A stretch of DNA of 64,000 nucleotides. Source: an uncultured Pelagibacteraceae bacterium (GTDB lineage: Bacteria > Pseudomonadota > Alphaproteobacteria > Pelagibacterales > Pelagibacteraceae). A program made the position numbers and the translations under genes. The stretch spans positions 119,399-183,398 of the forward strand of contig CACGIZ010000001.1 in assembly GCA_902573235.1 (NCBI GenBank), in the 5' to 3' direction. Below the pieces are notes generated by a model. The model worked only from the letters and a program-made list of their open reading frames with translations. It did no database searches and was not told where the DNA came from. This document shows positions 8,931 through 18,497 of this stretch, one piece after another (within the stretch, counting starts at the first letter, position 1; each line of letters begins with the position of its first letter).

Positions 8931-8954
8931 AAAAAAGGGGGCAGTGCCCCCTTT
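8931..8954 (-). terminator. Rho-independent terminator of the GcvT-like/MetF-like operon
   Basis: A nine-base-pair GC-rich stem (AAAGGGGGC / GCCCCCTTT, three-base loop) followed, on the minus strand, by six U. It starts 11 bases past the stop of the GcvT-like gene. In such an AT-rich genome this is an unusually strong terminator. Confidence 0.9.
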
Positions 8955-8964
8955 AATAAACTAT

Positions 8965-10329
8965 TTAACCTTTTGAAACTTCCCTAGTGTTTGCGTTGAA
9001 AGACTCTTTAAAAGGTATATCAACTACAACAGCATCAACAGGTTTGCCAGGTGTTTCCGAATATTTTTCTGGTAAATGAACTTTAAATTTTGTTCCAACT
9101 TTTCCTTTTGGAAAACCATTAGAATTTAAAGTTCCATCAAAAGGCACGTATCCCATTGCAATATTAGTTTTCTTTTCCGGATGATACCAAGGTGATGTTA
9201 CAAAACCAACAGGATCTCCACCACTTTCATTCGATATCAGCCAAAAATCTGGAGCGTAATCATCAATAGGTTTTCCACCTAATTCCATTCCAACTAATTG
9301 TAGTTTATATGGTTTTTTTCCAGCTTTAATTTCTGCACCCATTTTTTCTAATGCAGCTTTCCCCACATAGTCATTGGTTTTTTTCCATTCACCTTTTCCT
9401 GATAAAGAGACTTGGTAACCTAAATTACACTGATAGGGATTGTGCTGTTGATCCATATCTTGACCCCAAGAAAGAATTCCAGCTTGAATTCTTCTATGAT
9501 GTGCTGGTGCAATAACCATTAGTTGATGCTTTTTTCCTACCTCTAGTACAGCATTCCACATTTCATCAGCATATAAAGTTGCATCTCTTAAGTATATTTC
9601 GTAACCAGCTTCACCCGAAAATCCTGACTGAGATATTACACAACTTCTTCCAGCAACTTTAACTTCTGCTAAACCATAAAAAGGCATGTTTTCTAAATCA
9701 ACTTGATCACCTAATAAATCTTTCATAAGTGCTTTTGATTTAGGTCCTTGAATTTGAACAGGACATGCATCAATTTCCTCTATGGTACAATTAAATCTTC
9801 CATCTGCATTAACACCCTGTAAGTACATTCCAATATCAGAGTCTGATAAAGAAAACCAAAATTCATCTTTTGAAATTCTTAATAGAATTGGATCATTTAA
9901 AACTCCACCATATGCGTTACATAAAATTACGTATCTGGCTCTCATTGGTGAAATCTTTGTTGCATCTCTTGTTATTACGTAATCAACAAATTTTTCAGCA
10001 TCTGGACCTTTAACTTGGATTTGTCTTTCAACAGCAACGTTCCACATTGTTACATGATTTACAATTGCATCATACTCAACCATTGCTCCACCATCTTCTG
10101 GTTTTACATATCCTCTTGGATGATAGATACGATTGTATACAGTCGCTCTCCAACAACCCGCTTGCATTGATAAATGCCAATAAGGTGATTTTCTTACCCT
10201 TGTTGAAATTAACATTTCAACTTTAGTTGGTCCACTTTGTCTTAAATTGTATGGTACTTTTCGATCTGATTGATCAACAGAAGTAACATGTTTTAGTTTA
10301 GTATAGTCAAATTCTTTAGACATAACCAT
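8965..10329 (-). CDS. GcvT-family tetrahydrofolate-dependent methyltransferase/demethylase
   Basis: A 454-residue aminomethyltransferase-fold protein. The N-terminal ~60 residues precede the usual GcvT start. GcvT-domain landmarks include VERQIQVKGPDAEKFVDYVITRDATKI, the YGGVLNDPILLRI segment, VQIQGPKSKALMKDLLG and SGFSGEAGYEIYL, followed by a GCV_T_C-type C-terminal barrel (VGFVTSPWYHPEKKTNIAMGYV). Family members move a methyl group from an N-, S- or O-methyl substrate to THF. The adjacent, overlapping MetF-like gene suggests that the methyl-THF formed is oxidised onward. It is longer and different in N-terminus from DmdA (about 370 residues), so I do not call it DMSP demethylase. An alternative ATG lies at 10323. 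Confidence 0.8.
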   Translation of the reverse strand: MVMSKEFDYTKLKHVTSVDQSDRKVPYNLRQSGPTKVEMLISTRVRKSPYWHLSMQAGCWRATVYNRIYHPRGYVKPEDGGAMVEYDAIVNHVTMWNVAVERQIQVKGPDAEKFVDYVITRDATKISPMRARYVILCNAYGGVLNDPILLRISKDEFWFSLSDSDIGMYLQGVNADGRFNCTIEEIDACPVQIQGPKSKALMKDLLGDQVDLENMPFYGLAEVKVAGRSCVISQSGFSGEAGYEIYLRDATLYADEMWNAVLEVGKKHQLMVIAPAHHRRIQAGILSWGQDMDQQHNPYQCNLGYQVSLSGKGEWKKTNDYVGKAALEKMGAEIKAGKKPYKLQLVGMELGGKPIDDYAPDFWLISNESGGDPVGFVTSPWYHPEKKTNIAMGYVPFDGTLNSNGFPKGKVGTKFKVHLPEKYSETPGKPVDAVVVDIPFKESFNANTREVSKG

Positions 10330-11044
10330 TCTCCTTCAACCACTTGTTAGTTTCCTTCAAGCCGCCGAATGTATAAATGTGGAAGAAATCAGTATGCGAT
10401 TTAACTTTCCCAATTAAATCATTAGGGTCTTTAGGTCTCAATAAATCTAATGCCTTAGTAAAATTAGATTTAAGAAAATTAAGGGAATTTTTTGCTCCAA
10501 CAATATTAGCAAATTTAATTAAGCTTGATATTTTTAGAGGCCCAGTAATTCCCACATGCACTGGCACGCTTTGTTTAGATATAAAATCTATAATAGGCTG
10601 AGGATCTAATAACCATTGAGTTACTATATAATCAGCATAAGGCTTTTTGTCTATCATAGCTTTTTCTAAATCTGAATCGGATATATCAGGACTCCCCTCT
10701 GGGTGTCCAGCAATTCCTATTGTCATCTTCTCAAAATAACCAGTCTCTAAAAGTTGAAACGAGCTATCAAATTTTCCTAAAGGTTCACGTCCCCCTCCAA
10801 TTATTAAAGCTTGTTTAACACCTCCATCTTTACATCTTGAAACATAATCTTTTACCTGCTTTTCATCATGCATAGATCTTGCAGGAAAATGAGGAACTGG
10901 ATTAAAACCTTTTTTGACTAACTCAACCGCTTGTTGAGCAGTTTCTTTATAATCTCCACCAGGCAGCATGGTAATGTAAACATCTTTTACAGGGGGGACT
11001 GTTGATAAATCCGTTTGAGGGCCTATTTCAAGAGAAAATTTCAT
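10316..11044 (-). CDS. MetF-like (5,10-methylenetetrahydrofolate reductase family) protein
   Basis: A 242-residue TIM-barrel protein related to but shorter than MetF (about 290). MetF-like features are SLEIGPQTDL at the start, GFNPVPHFPAR (substrate/FAD region), ALIIGGGREPLG, IGIAGHPEGSPD (the AgyPE/HPE loop), YIVTQWLLDP and PVHVGITGP. It could oxidise methyl-THF produced by the GcvT-like partner to methylene-THF. Its 3' end overlaps the partner start by 14 bases, so they are one operon. The divergent APS-kinase-like gene begins 46 bases upstream. Confidence 0.8.
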   Translation of the reverse strand: MKFSLEIGPQTDLSTVPPVKDVYITMLPGGDYKETAQQAVELVKKGFNPVPHFPARSMHDEKQVKDYVSRCKDGGVKQALIIGGGREPLGKFDSSFQLLETGYFEKMTIGIAGHPEGSPDISDSDLEKAMIDKKPYADYIVTQWLLDPQPIIDFISKQSVPVHVGITGPLKISSLIKFANIVGAKNSLNFLKSNFTKALDLLRPKDPNDLIGKVKSHTDFFHIYTFGGLKETNKWLKENGYV

Positions 11045-11090
11045 TATAAGATCTTTATATTTTTTGAAAAAGGTGTCAATTTAATATCAA

Positions 11091-11498
11091 ATGAAAATAA
11101 TTTTAATAATGGGATTGCCAGGATCAGGAAAAACCACTTTATCTAATGAGCTTGCTCCAATGCTTAATGCAAAAAGATTAAACGCTGATGAAGTGAGAAA
11201 AGAAGCAAATGATTGGGATTTTTCTGAAGAAGGACGAAAAAGACAAGCAAAGAGAATGGCTGAATTTGCATTAAAAATGAAGGAAGATGGAAGTTACGTT
11301 GTTGCAGACTTTATTTGCCCTACACCTGAAGCAAGAAGTCTATTTCCAGCTGATTTTATAATTTGGGTTGATACTATTAAAGAGGGAAGATTTGACGATA
11401 CTAATAAAATGTTTGTTAAACCCGACAAGTATGACTTTCATGTAACAACTCAAGATGCTAAAAATTGGGCACCAAAAATATTAAAGGCGATTAGATAA
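11091..11498 (+). CDS. P-loop kinase resembling adenylylsulfate kinase
   Basis: A 135-residue P-loop protein with Walker A GLPGSGKTTL (residues 8-17), LNADEVRKEAN as a nucleotide/substrate helix and VVADFICPTPEARSLF resembling the APS-kinase FISP-R segment. It is shorter than canonical CysC (about 200 residues) and lacks a clear C-terminal lid. Its stop codon overlaps the start of a nucleotidyltransferase-fold gene by one base. The acceptor is unknown; an annotation as CysC should be treated as fold-level only, because no sulfate-reduction gene is present here. Confidence 0.75.
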   Translation: MKIILIMGLPGSGKTTLSNELAPMLNAKRLNADEVRKEANDWDFSEEGRKRQAKRMAEFALKMKEDGSYVVADFICPTPEARSLFPADFIIWVDTIKEGRFDDTNKMFVKPDKYDFHVTTQDAKNWAPKILKAIR

Positions 11499-11872
11499 TG
11501 ACTTACAAGTGGGACAACAAAAAACCAACTGCCCAAATGTTAGGAAGATGGCAACCATTTCACGACGGTCATTATACTTTATTTAAAGAAATAGTAAAAA
11601 AAACGGGTCAAGTTTGTATTCAAATTAGAGATGTTCAAGGTGTAGATGATAACCCTTTTGATTTCGAAACAGTAAAAAAAAATATTGAAGAAAGGTTAAA
11701 TCCAGAATTTGAAGGAAGATTTAAAATCATGTTGGTACCAAATGTTACAAATATTTGCTACGGTAGGGGTGTTGGTTATAAAATTGAAGAAATTGTATTA
11801 CCTGAGGAAATTCAAAAAATTTCAGCTACTAAAATTAGAGCTAAAATGAGGGAAGAAGGGAAGCTTAAATAG
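11498..11872 (+). CDS. Nucleotidyltransferase (cytidylyltransferase-like) fold protein
   Basis: A 124-residue protein with both hallmarks of the HIGH-type nucleotidyltransferase superfamily: GRWQPFHDGHYTLF (HxGH at about residues 22-25) and ISATKIRAKMREEG (the ISSTxxR motif) near the C-terminus. It also has IQIRDVQGVDDNPF in the middle. This family transfers NMP from a nucleotide to a phosphate or other acceptor. Coupling with the upstream P-loop kinase suggests a two-step phosphorylation/nucleotidylation route, or a split relative of fused kinase-nucleotidyltransferase enzymes. The substrate is unknown. Confidence 0.75.
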   Translation: MTYKWDNKKPTAQMLGRWQPFHDGHYTLFKEIVKKTGQVCIQIRDVQGVDDNPFDFETVKKNIEERLNPEFEGRFKIMLVPNVTNICYGRGVGYKIEEIVLPEEIQKISATKIRAKMREEGKLK

Positions 11873-11880
11873 AATTTTTA

Positions 11881-12654
11881 ATGAACATAAAAGTTAAAAA
11901 TTTAACTGGTGGAATAGCTATTGTTACAATAAATGAGCCAAAAACATATAATTCACTTTCATTTCAAAATCTTAATAGTCTAATTAAAGTTTTTCGAAGA
12001 CTAGATAAAGATAAAAAAACAAAAGTAATCATTTTAGAGGGAGCAGGTAAAGGTTTTAGTGCAGGTCATAATTTGAAAGAAGTGAAAAGTCTAAAAGGAA
12101 AAAATAGATATCAAAAATTATTTAATCTTTGTTCAAAACTAATGATGCAAATAGTTGAGGGAAGAAAACCTGTCATTGCTAAAGTTCACGGTGCAGCTTA
12201 TGCAGCTGGATGTCAATTAGTTGCTAGCTGTGATTTAGCTTATAGTTCTAATGATGCTTTATTTGCAACTCCAGGTGTAAATATTGGATTATTCTGCAGC
12301 ACACCAATGGTTGCAGTTAGTAGAAAAATAAATAGAAAACCGATGATGAAAATGTTGCTAACAGGTGAGCCAATTAAAGCAAATTACGCAAAAGAAATTG
12401 GATTAATAAATGATTTTTTTTCCAAGCCTAAATTAAATTATGAAGTATTTAAAATTGCAAAAAAAATTGCATCTAAATCAAATCTTACAATTAAAATTGG
12501 GAAACAAGCTTTTTACAAACAATTAGAAATGCCATTAAGAAAAGCATATTCATATACCAGTAAAATGATGACTCTCAATATGATGGCTATGGATGCTAAA
12601 GAGGGTATTTCAGCTTTTTTAGAAAAAAGAAAACCCAAATGGAAAAATAGATAA
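11881..12654 (+). CDS. Enoyl-CoA hydratase/isomerase family protein
   Basis: A 257-residue crotonase-fold protein. The first oxyanion-hole motif is KGFSAGHNLKEV (about residues 58-69) and the second lies in HGAAYAAGCQLVASCDLAY (about residues 102-120). The FATPGVNIGLFCSTPMV segment follows, in place of the usual catalytic glutamate region, so dehydratase activity is uncertain and a thioesterase/isomerase or ECHDC3-like role is possible. It begins eight bases after the nucleotidyltransferase gene and overlaps the next by one base. Confidence 0.9.
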   Translation: MNIKVKNLTGGIAIVTINEPKTYNSLSFQNLNSLIKVFRRLDKDKKTKVIILEGAGKGFSAGHNLKEVKSLKGKNRYQKLFNLCSKLMMQIVEGRKPVIAKVHGAAYAAGCQLVASCDLAYSSNDALFATPGVNIGLFCSTPMVAVSRKINRKPMMKMLLTGEPIKANYAKEIGLINDFFSKPKLNYEVFKIAKKIASKSNLTIKIGKQAFYKQLEMPLRKAYSYTSKMMTLNMMAMDAKEGISAFLEKRKPKWKNR

Positions 12655-12836
12655 TGAATAAAAATATTTTACTTATAGTTTTTATGATAATTGGAATAAT
12701 CATAATATACAACTTTAGAGGCCATAACCAAAATAAAGCGATAGAAGCCTGTATTGCAGGAAGTAAAAAATTAGAACAACCTATGACTATTGAGGAAGCA
12801 AAAAACTTTTGTAAAGATAAAATTCAAAAAAAATAA
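12654..12836 (+). CDS. Small membrane-anchored protein with two cysteines, 60 aa
   Basis: One N-terminal membrane helix (LLIVFMIIGIIIIYN) followed by a short polar domain with two cysteines (EACIAGSKK and AKNFCKDK) that could form a disulfide outside the membrane. The start overlaps the stop of the enoyl-CoA hydratase gene and its stop overlaps the start of the next, so it is translated within the operon. Function unknown. Confidence 0.7.
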   Translation: MNKNILLIVFMIIGIIIIYNFRGHNQNKAIEACIAGSKKLEQPMTIEEAKNFCKDKIQKK

Positions 12837-13270
12837 TGAGTAGCATAAAAGAAATTCTCACAAAATATAAAAAGATTGCAATGGTTGGAGTGAGTAATGA
12901 CCCAACAAAAGCATCTACTATTGTCATGAAATATATGCAGAAATATGGATTTAAAGTTTATCCAATCAACCCTAAAGCCCAAGGTCAAAAAATTTTGGGT
13001 GAGGAAGTACGTGGTAAGATTACTGATATTAAAGATTCAATTGACATAGTAAACGTCTTTAGACCCTCTAAAGAAGTTTTAGATATCGCTCATGATACAG
13101 TCAATATTAAAGCAAAAGTTTTGTGGTTACAGCTTGGAATAAGAAATGAAGAGGCAAAAAAACTAGTTGAGGAAAAAAAAATTGAATATATTGAAAACAA
13201 ATGTACTAAAATGGAATATCAAAAACATTTCTTGAGAGTACGACAAGCTTTTCCTGTTCTTCAAGATTAA
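12836..13270 (+). CDS. CoA-binding domain protein (YccU type)
   Basis: A 144-residue Rossmann-fold CoA-binding protein. It shows IAMVGVSNDPTKAS at the N-terminus (nucleotide loop), VYPINPKAQGQKILGEEV in the middle and VLWLQLGIRNEEAKKLVE, all conserved in the YccU family, and ends with ENKCTKMEYQ where the family has a conserved RC.K.E motif. The biochemical role is unknown. It sits in a run of overlapping or abutting genes. Confidence 0.9.
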   Translation: MSSIKEILTKYKKIAMVGVSNDPTKASTIVMKYMQKYGFKVYPINPKAQGQKILGEEVRGKITDIKDSIDIVNVFRPSKEVLDIAHDTVNIKAKVLWLQLGIRNEEAKKLVEEKKIEYIENKCTKMEYQKHFLRVRQAFPVLQD

Positions 13271-13840
13271 ATGAAAAAAATTTTTATTATTTATGGACAC
13301 TATAATGATAAATCTTTTAATGCCTCAATAAGAGATACCTTTATAGAAACAGTAAATAACAATGGTCACTCAACAGATGTTGTTGATCTATATAAGGAAA
13401 AATTTAATCCAGTTTATTCAGGAGAGGAACCCAGTGAAGATGTATTAGATCATAGGAAAAGAATAGAAGACTCTGACGTTATAGTTTTAATTGCCCCAAT
13501 ATGGAATTTTAGAATGCCAGCTATCGTTGAAGGATGGATAGACAAAGTCCTCGCACCTCCCTGGGCCTTTAGATTTAAAAAACTATTTGGAAATTACGGA
13601 TATCCGTTAGGGAATTTAAAAGGAAAAAAAGCAGTTGTATTTTGTACTTACGGATCTCCACAATTTGCTGTCAGAACTTTTTTTCTAAATATGCCTACAA
13701 AAAGACTTAGACGAGGAGTATTTAATATATGCGGCATAACGGATGTTATATATCGTAGATACTTTGCTGTACCTTTTGTTAGCGATAAAAAAAGAAAAAA
13801 ATTTTTAGAAGATGTTAAAAAAACTGCAAATAATATTTAG
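13271..13840 (+). CDS. Flavodoxin-fold NAD(P)H-dependent oxidoreductase
   Basis: A 189-residue protein of the NAD(P)H quinone oxidoreductase/KefF-MdaB group. Features are FIIYGHYNDKSFNASIRDTF, VVDLYKEKFNPVY, DVIVLIAPIWNFRMPAIVEGWIDKVLAPPWAF (FMN- and substrate-binding) and VVFCTYGSPQF. It probably reduces quinones or electrophiles. The last 29 bases overlap the next gene, which is in another frame. Confidence 0.88.
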   Translation: MKKIFIIYGHYNDKSFNASIRDTFIETVNNNGHSTDVVDLYKEKFNPVYSGEEPSEDVLDHRKRIEDSDVIVLIAPIWNFRMPAIVEGWIDKVLAPPWAFRFKKLFGNYGYPLGNLKGKKAVVFCTYGSPQFAVRTFFLNMPTKRLRRGVFNICGITDVIYRRYFAVPFVSDKKRKKFLEDVKKTANNI

Positions 13841-14285
13841 TATTTTATTCTTTTTTTTTGTTTCAGTTCCAATCTCTAAAGCAGAATTGTTAAAACCTAA
13901 TAGCAATATCAAACCAGATAAAGTGATCGAAATACAACTATCAGGACTTCAAAATAATGATCTTGTTTATAAAGATAGTGGAATTGAGCAAACTTGGAAT
14001 TTCGCTCATCCAAGTAATAAGAAAGTTACTGGCCCATTAGATAAGTTTAAAAGAATGATAAAAGGAGATTCTTATCAAATGATGATTAACCACTTAAGCC
14101 ATACGATAACAAAGCTTGGAAGTGGTGAAAATTGGGCACAATTTGAAGTAATACTTTTAGATAAAGATAAAATCTATCATAAATTTAATTGGCAAGTTGA
14201 GAAGTATGAAACAGATGGCCCCTTGAAAGATTGTTGGCTAACAACAATGGTATCAAGTCCAATCCCGTTAGGAAGCTCAATATGA
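13812..14285 (+). CDS. Exported DUF4864-like protein
   Basis: A 157-residue protein with a clear signal peptide (FSILFFFFVSVPISKA, cleavage after A24 likely). The mature part IEIQLSGLQNNDLVYKDSGIEQTWNFAHPSNKKVTG...FKRMI resembles DUF4864, a small periplasmic NTF2-like family of unknown function. The start overlaps the end of the oxidoreductase gene. The family assignment is from pattern memory. Confidence 0.7.
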   Translation: MLKKLQIIFSILFFFFVSVPISKAELLKPNSNIKPDKVIEIQLSGLQNNDLVYKDSGIEQTWNFAHPSNKKVTGPLDKFKRMIKGDSYQMMINHLSHTITKLGSGENWAQFEVILLDKDKIYHKFNWQVEKYETDGPLKDCWLTTMVSSPIPLGSSI

Positions 14286-14338
14286 TCAAAATGACAATTT
14301 TGTTTCGTTATGAATAAAAATTTAGTAGGAATCGCTTA

Positions 14339-16771
14339 ATGAAATCAAAAACAAAAGTTGTAGTTGTTGGAGGTGGTGTAGTAGGCGTAAGTGCTCTATA
14401 TCATTTAGCAAAAAAAGGTTGGTCAGATGTTATTTTAGTCGAGCGAAAAGAACTTACATCTGGATCTACTTGGCATGCAGCTGGACTTTTGCCATTATTT
14501 AATATGAGTTACTCTGTTGGACAATTACACAAGTATGCTGTTAATCTTTATAAAACATTGGAGGAAGAGACAGGAAAAAATGTCGGTTTTAGTGTTGTAT
14601 CAAATATTCGTTTAGCAAGTACAAAAGACAGAATGGATGAATATCATCAGTATGCAGGTGTTGCTAAAACTATTGGAGTAGATGTAAAATTTTTAACTCC
14701 ACAACAAGTAAAAGAAATTTGGCCTTTGTGTCATACAGATGACCTAGTTGGAGCAATCCAGCACCCAGAGGACGGATATATTCAACCTGCAGACTTAACA
14801 CAAGCACTAGCAACAGGTGCGAGAAATAGAGGTGCAGAAATATATAGAAATACAACAGTCTTAGCTATGAGACAAACTAAAGATGGATGGATAGTTGAGA
14901 CAGATAAAGGTTCAATAGAATGTGAACATGTAATTTCTTGTTCGGGAAATTTTGCAAGACAAACTGGTGAAATGGTTGGACTAGATATTCCAGTTATACC
15001 AGTTGAACATCAATACATTGTGACTGAACCGCATCCTGCAATTCAAAAAAGAAAAAAAGATGGCCTTCCTGAAATGGGGGTATTGAGAGATAGTGATAGT
15101 AGATGGTATATGAGAGAAGAGGCTGGTGGATTAATTTTGGGCCCATATGAAGATGGAGCACCAGCATGTTATGTTGAGGGACCATCAAAAAATTCTGAAT
15201 ATGAATTATTTCAAGAAGACTTAGACAGACTAGCACCACATATTGAGGGAGCAATACATCGTGTTCCAGCTTTTGGAGAAGTTGGAGTAAAAAAAGTTTA
15301 TAATGGAGCTATTTGTTATACACCAGATGGAAATCCAATTGTAGGACCAGCTTGGGGTTTAAAAAATTTTTGGATTAATGAAGGACATAGTTTTGGAATA
15401 ACGGCTGCAGGCGGTGCTGGTTGGCAGCTTGCAGAGTGGATTGTAGATGGAGAACCTACAATTGATATGCTCGGTGTAGAACCAAGACGATATGGAAATT
15501 ATGCTACTAAATCTTATTTAAAAGCAAAAAATGAAGAGGCTTACAGTCACGTTTTTATTGTTCATTACCCTGATGAGGAAAGACCGGCCGCAAGACCTCT
15601 AAGAACATCACCTTGTTATGAGAGAATGAAAGAACTTGGGGCTGTGTTTGGCCAAAAATTTGGATGGGAAAGACCTAACTTTTTTGCAACTGATGGAATG
15701 AAACAAAAAGATGACTGGTCATTTAGAAGATCAAAATGGTTTGATGCAATCAAAAAAGAGTGTGAAAATGTAAAAAAAAATGTTGGACTTTTAGATATGA
15801 CAGCATTTGCAAAGTGTAGAATTAAAGGACCTAAAGCAGAGGAGTTTTTAGATTATTTAGTTGCCAATAAACTTCCTAAAAAAATTGGAAGAATAAATTT
15901 ATGTCATGCGTTGAATACAAAAGGCGGTGTTCATTCGGAATTTACAATTATGAAAGAGGCAGAAAATAGCTATTATTTGGTTTCTGCGGGTGCAAATTTA
16001 CGACTGGATCATGATTGGATTCAAAAGTGGATGCCCTCAGATGGTTCAGTAATTTTTGAAGATCTAACAAATAGTACTGGAGTTCTTGTTGTGGCAGGTC
16101 CCAAAGCAAGAGAATTAATGAAAAAAGTTTCAACGGACGATTTTTCAAATGAAAATTTTAAATGGTTAACAGCTAAGAATATTAATGTAGGATATGCTCC
16201 AGTAAATGCAATGAGAGTGAATTTTGTTGGAGAACTAGGCTGGGAATTACATCATCCAATTGAATATCAAAATCATATTTTTGATAAATTGATGGAAGCC
16301 GGTAAAGATTTAGGTATCAAACCATTCGGAATTAGAGCAATGAACAGTTTAAGAGTTGAAAAATCTTACAAACTAGTAGGAACAGAGTTATCGATTGAAT
16401 ATTCACCATACGAGTCTGGTCTAGATAGGTTTATTCATCCAAATAAAGGAAATTTTATTGGTCTTGATGCATTAAACAAATGGAGAGAAAAAGGTTTTGA
16501 TAATAAATTAGTAACACTTGAAGTTCATAATACAACTGACTCAGATGTATTAGGAAACAATCCAATATATAAAGATGACAAAGTAGTTGGAAGAGCAACA
16601 GGTGGTGAGTATGGGTTTAGGTTAGACAAATCTATCGCATTAGCAATGGTTAAACCAGATTTAGCAAACGTTGGTGAAAAACTTAAAGTTGATATTCTTG
16701 GAAAGATGTACGAAGCTACAATCTTAAAGGAAAGTCCTTATGATGCTGAAAACAAATTATTGAGAGCTTAA
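14339..16771 (+). CDS. Dimethylglycine/sarcosine dehydrogenase-like FAD enzyme with C-terminal GcvT domain
   Basis: An 810-residue two-part enzyme. Residues 1-400 form a DAO-type FAD oxidoreductase: [21 protein letters not shown] (dinucleotide fold) and [12 protein letters not shown], where the histidine is the site of covalent FAD attachment in DMGDH/SDH. Residues 400-810 hold the FAO_M linker and a GcvT/GcvT_C folate-binding part ([30 protein letters not shown]). It oxidatively removes a methyl group from dimethylglycine or sarcosine and hands the carbon to THF. The next genes are etfB, etfA and ETF-QO, the expected electron acceptors. Which methylated glycine is preferred cannot be decided here. 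Confidence 0.9.
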   Translation: MKSKTKVVVVGGGVVGVSALYHLAKKGWSDVILVERKELTSGSTWHAAGLLPLFNMSYSVGQLHKYAVNLYKTLEEETGKNVGFSVVSNIRLASTKDRMDEYHQYAGVAKTIGVDVKFLTPQQVKEIWPLCHTDDLVGAIQHPEDGYIQPADLTQALATGARNRGAEIYRNTTVLAMRQTKDGWIVETDKGSIECEHVISCSGNFARQTGEMVGLDIPVIPVEHQYIVTEPHPAIQKRKKDGLPEMGVLRDSDSRWYMREEAGGLILGPYEDGAPACYVEGPSKNSEYELFQEDLDRLAPHIEGAIHRVPAFGEVGVKKVYNGAICYTPDGNPIVGPAWGLKNFWINEGHSFGITAAGGAGWQLAEWIVDGEPTIDMLGVEPRRYGNYATKSYLKAKNEEAYSHVFIVHYPDEERPAARPLRTSPCYERMKELGAVFGQKFGWERPNFFATDGMKQKDDWSFRRSKWFDAIKKECENVKKNVGLLDMTAFAKCRIKGPKAEEFLDYLVANKLPKKIGRINLCHALNTKGGVHSEFTIMKEAENSYYLVSAGANLRLDHDWIQKWMPSDGSVIFEDLTNSTGVLVVAGPKARELMKKVSTDDFSNENFKWLTAKNINVGYAPVNAMRVNFVGELGWELHHPIEYQNHIFDKLMEAGKDLGIKPFGIRAMNSLRVEKSYKLVGTELSIEYSPYESGLDRFIHPNKGNFIGLDALNKWREKGFDNKLVTLEVHNTTDSDVLGNNPIYKDDKVVGRATGGEYGFRLDKSIALAMVKPDLANVGEKLKVDILGKMYEATILKESPYDAENKLLRA

Positions 16772-17520
16772 TGAAAATCTTAGTCGCAGTAAAAAGAGTT
16801 ATTGATTACAACGTTCAAATAAGAGTCAAAGAGGACAATTCAGGTGTTGTGACTGATAATGTTAAAATGTCTACAAATCCACCAGACGATAATGCAATAG
16901 AAGAAGCGGTCAAAATTAAAGAGGCAGGAAAAGCAACAGAGGTTGTCGCTGTGAGTATTGGTGAGGAAAAAGCTCAAGAAACTGTAAGAAAGGCTTTAGC
17001 AGTTGGAGCAGATAGAGGAATTCTAGTAAAAGCAGATGGAATTTTAGAGCCTCTAGCAGTTTCAAAATTGTTACACAAAATTGTAGAAAAAGAAAAACCT
17101 GATTTAGTTTTTATGGGAAAACAAGCAATTGATGATGATTGCAATCAAACAGGTCAAATGTTAAGCGCACTGCTTAATTGGCCACAAGCAACTTTTGCAT
17201 CTAAAATTGAAATTAAGGATAAAAAATTAGAGGTCACAAGAGAGATAGATGAAGGGTTAGAGACGATTGAAATAAATGTTCCCGCTATTGTAACCTGTGA
17301 CTTGAGATTAAATGAGCCAAGATACGCCTCATTACCTAATATAATGAAAGCTAAGAAAAAACCTATTGAACAATTAAATGCGTCAGATTTAGGAGTGGAT
17401 ACATCTGCTAGAATCGAGCAAATTAAGGTTGAGGAACCACCAAAAAGAAAAGCAGGTATTAAAGTTTCTAGTGTGGCAGAGTTGGTACAAAAATTAAAGA
17501 ATGAAGCAAAGGTAATATAA
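16771..17520 (+). CDS. etfB: Electron transfer flavoprotein subunit beta
   Basis: A 249-residue EtfB. It begins [18 protein letters not shown], contains [19 protein letters not shown] and the AMP/FAD-binding [18 protein letters not shown], and ends with the [15 protein letters not shown] tail seen in alphaproteobacterial EtfB. Its start codon overlaps the dehydrogenase stop by one base (TAATG), so it is coupled to that enzyme. Confidence 0.97.
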   Translation: MKILVAVKRVIDYNVQIRVKEDNSGVVTDNVKMSTNPPDDNAIEEAVKIKEAGKATEVVAVSIGEEKAQETVRKALAVGADRGILVKADGILEPLAVSKLLHKIVEKEKPDLVFMGKQAIDDDCNQTGQMLSALLNWPQATFASKIEIKDKKLEVTREIDEGLETIEINVPAIVTCDLRLNEPRYASLPNIMKAKKKPIEQLNASDLGVDTSARIEQIKVEEPPKRKAGIKVSSVAELVQKLKNEAKVI

Positions 17521-18474
17521 ATGGCAGTTTTATTAATTGCAGAACATAATAATCAAGAACTTAGGCCTTTTACACTAAACGCTGTAACTGCAGCATCGCA
17601 AATTGATAGCGATGTACATGCTGTAATTATCGGTCATAATTGTGAGAAAGCTGCAAAAGCATTATCAGAATTACCTTTAGTTAAAAAAGTAATAAGTATT
17701 GAAGCTCCACATTATGAAAATTTTGTTGCTGAAAACTTTGCACCTGCTGTTATTAAATTATCTAATGATTATTCTCATATAATTTGTTCAGCAAATACAT
17801 TTGGTAAGAATTTAATGCCAAGAATTGCTGCAGCTTTAGACACATCACAAATCAGTGATATTATAAAAGTTATTTCAGCTGATACATTTTTAAGACCAAT
17901 ATATGCTGGAAATGCTTTTGCAACTGTTAAAAGTAAAGATACAAAAAAGTGTGTTACTATAAGACCAACTTCTTTTGATCCATGTGAAAGCTCAGGTGGA
18001 TCTGCTCCAATTGAAAAATCTGAACCTAGTGAAGAATTTGGACATACTAAATTTATTAAAAGAGAGGAAATTAAATCAGATAGACCTGAACTTGGAACTG
18101 CAAGAGTTGTGATTTCAGGAGGAAGAGGAATGCAGAGTGGAGATAATTTTAAATTAATTACCTCTATAGCTGATAAGCTTAATGCTGCAATAGGCGCATC
18201 CAGAGCAGCTGTTGATGCTGGCTATATAAGTAATGATCATCAGGTTGGACAAACTGGTAAAGTTGTAGTGCCTGATCTATATATTGCAGTTGGTATTTCA
18301 GGAGCTATCCAACATTTAGCTGGAATGAAAGAAAGTAAGATTATTGTTGCGATTAACAAAGATGGAGAAGCACCAATTTTTAGTGTTGCAGATTATGGCC
18401 TTGAGGCTGATCTTTTTGAAGCTCTTCCACAATTCCTAGAAGAATTGAACAAATTAAACACTATACAAAAATAA
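17521..18474 (+). CDS. etfA: Electron transfer flavoprotein subunit alpha
   Basis: A 317-residue EtfA with an N-terminal [17 protein letters not shown] and the FAD-binding C-terminal domain: [37 protein letters not shown] and [28 protein letters not shown]. It begins on the base after etfB stops. The heterodimer carries electrons from the upstream dehydrogenase to the ETF-quinone oxidoreductase encoded next. Confidence 0.97.
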   Translation: MAVLLIAEHNNQELRPFTLNAVTAASQIDSDVHAVIIGHNCEKAAKALSELPLVKKVISIEAPHYENFVAENFAPAVIKLSNDYSHIICSANTFGKNLMPRIAAALDTSQISDIIKVISADTFLRPIYAGNAFATVKSKDTKKCVTIRPTSFDPCESSGGSAPIEKSEPSEEFGHTKFIKREEIKSDRPELGTARVVISGGRGMQSGDNFKLITSIADKLNAAIGASRAAVDAGYISNDHQVGQTGKVVVPDLYIAVGISGAIQHLAGMKESKIIVAINKDGEAPIFSVADYGLEADLFEALPQFLEELNKLNTIQK

Positions 18475-18497
18475 TAGAATCTGTAAAAAAATAGATT

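Noticed and set aside
8965-10329. Annotation of the GcvT-like gene as DMSP demethylase DmdA.
   Set aside because: Length (454 versus about 370 residues) and the N-terminal extension do not fit; the MetF-like partner does not discriminate between methyl donors.
11091-11498. Annotation as functional adenylylsulfate kinase of sulfate assimilation.
   Set aside because: It is short, lacks a visible lid segment, and no PAPS reductase or sulfite reductase is present in the window; only the fold similarity is supported.
13812-13840. Possible frameshift between the flavodoxin-fold gene and the DUF4864-like gene because they overlap by 29 bases.
   Set aside because: Both products have complete ends, and the second begins with a proper signal peptide, so two overlapping genes are the simpler reading.
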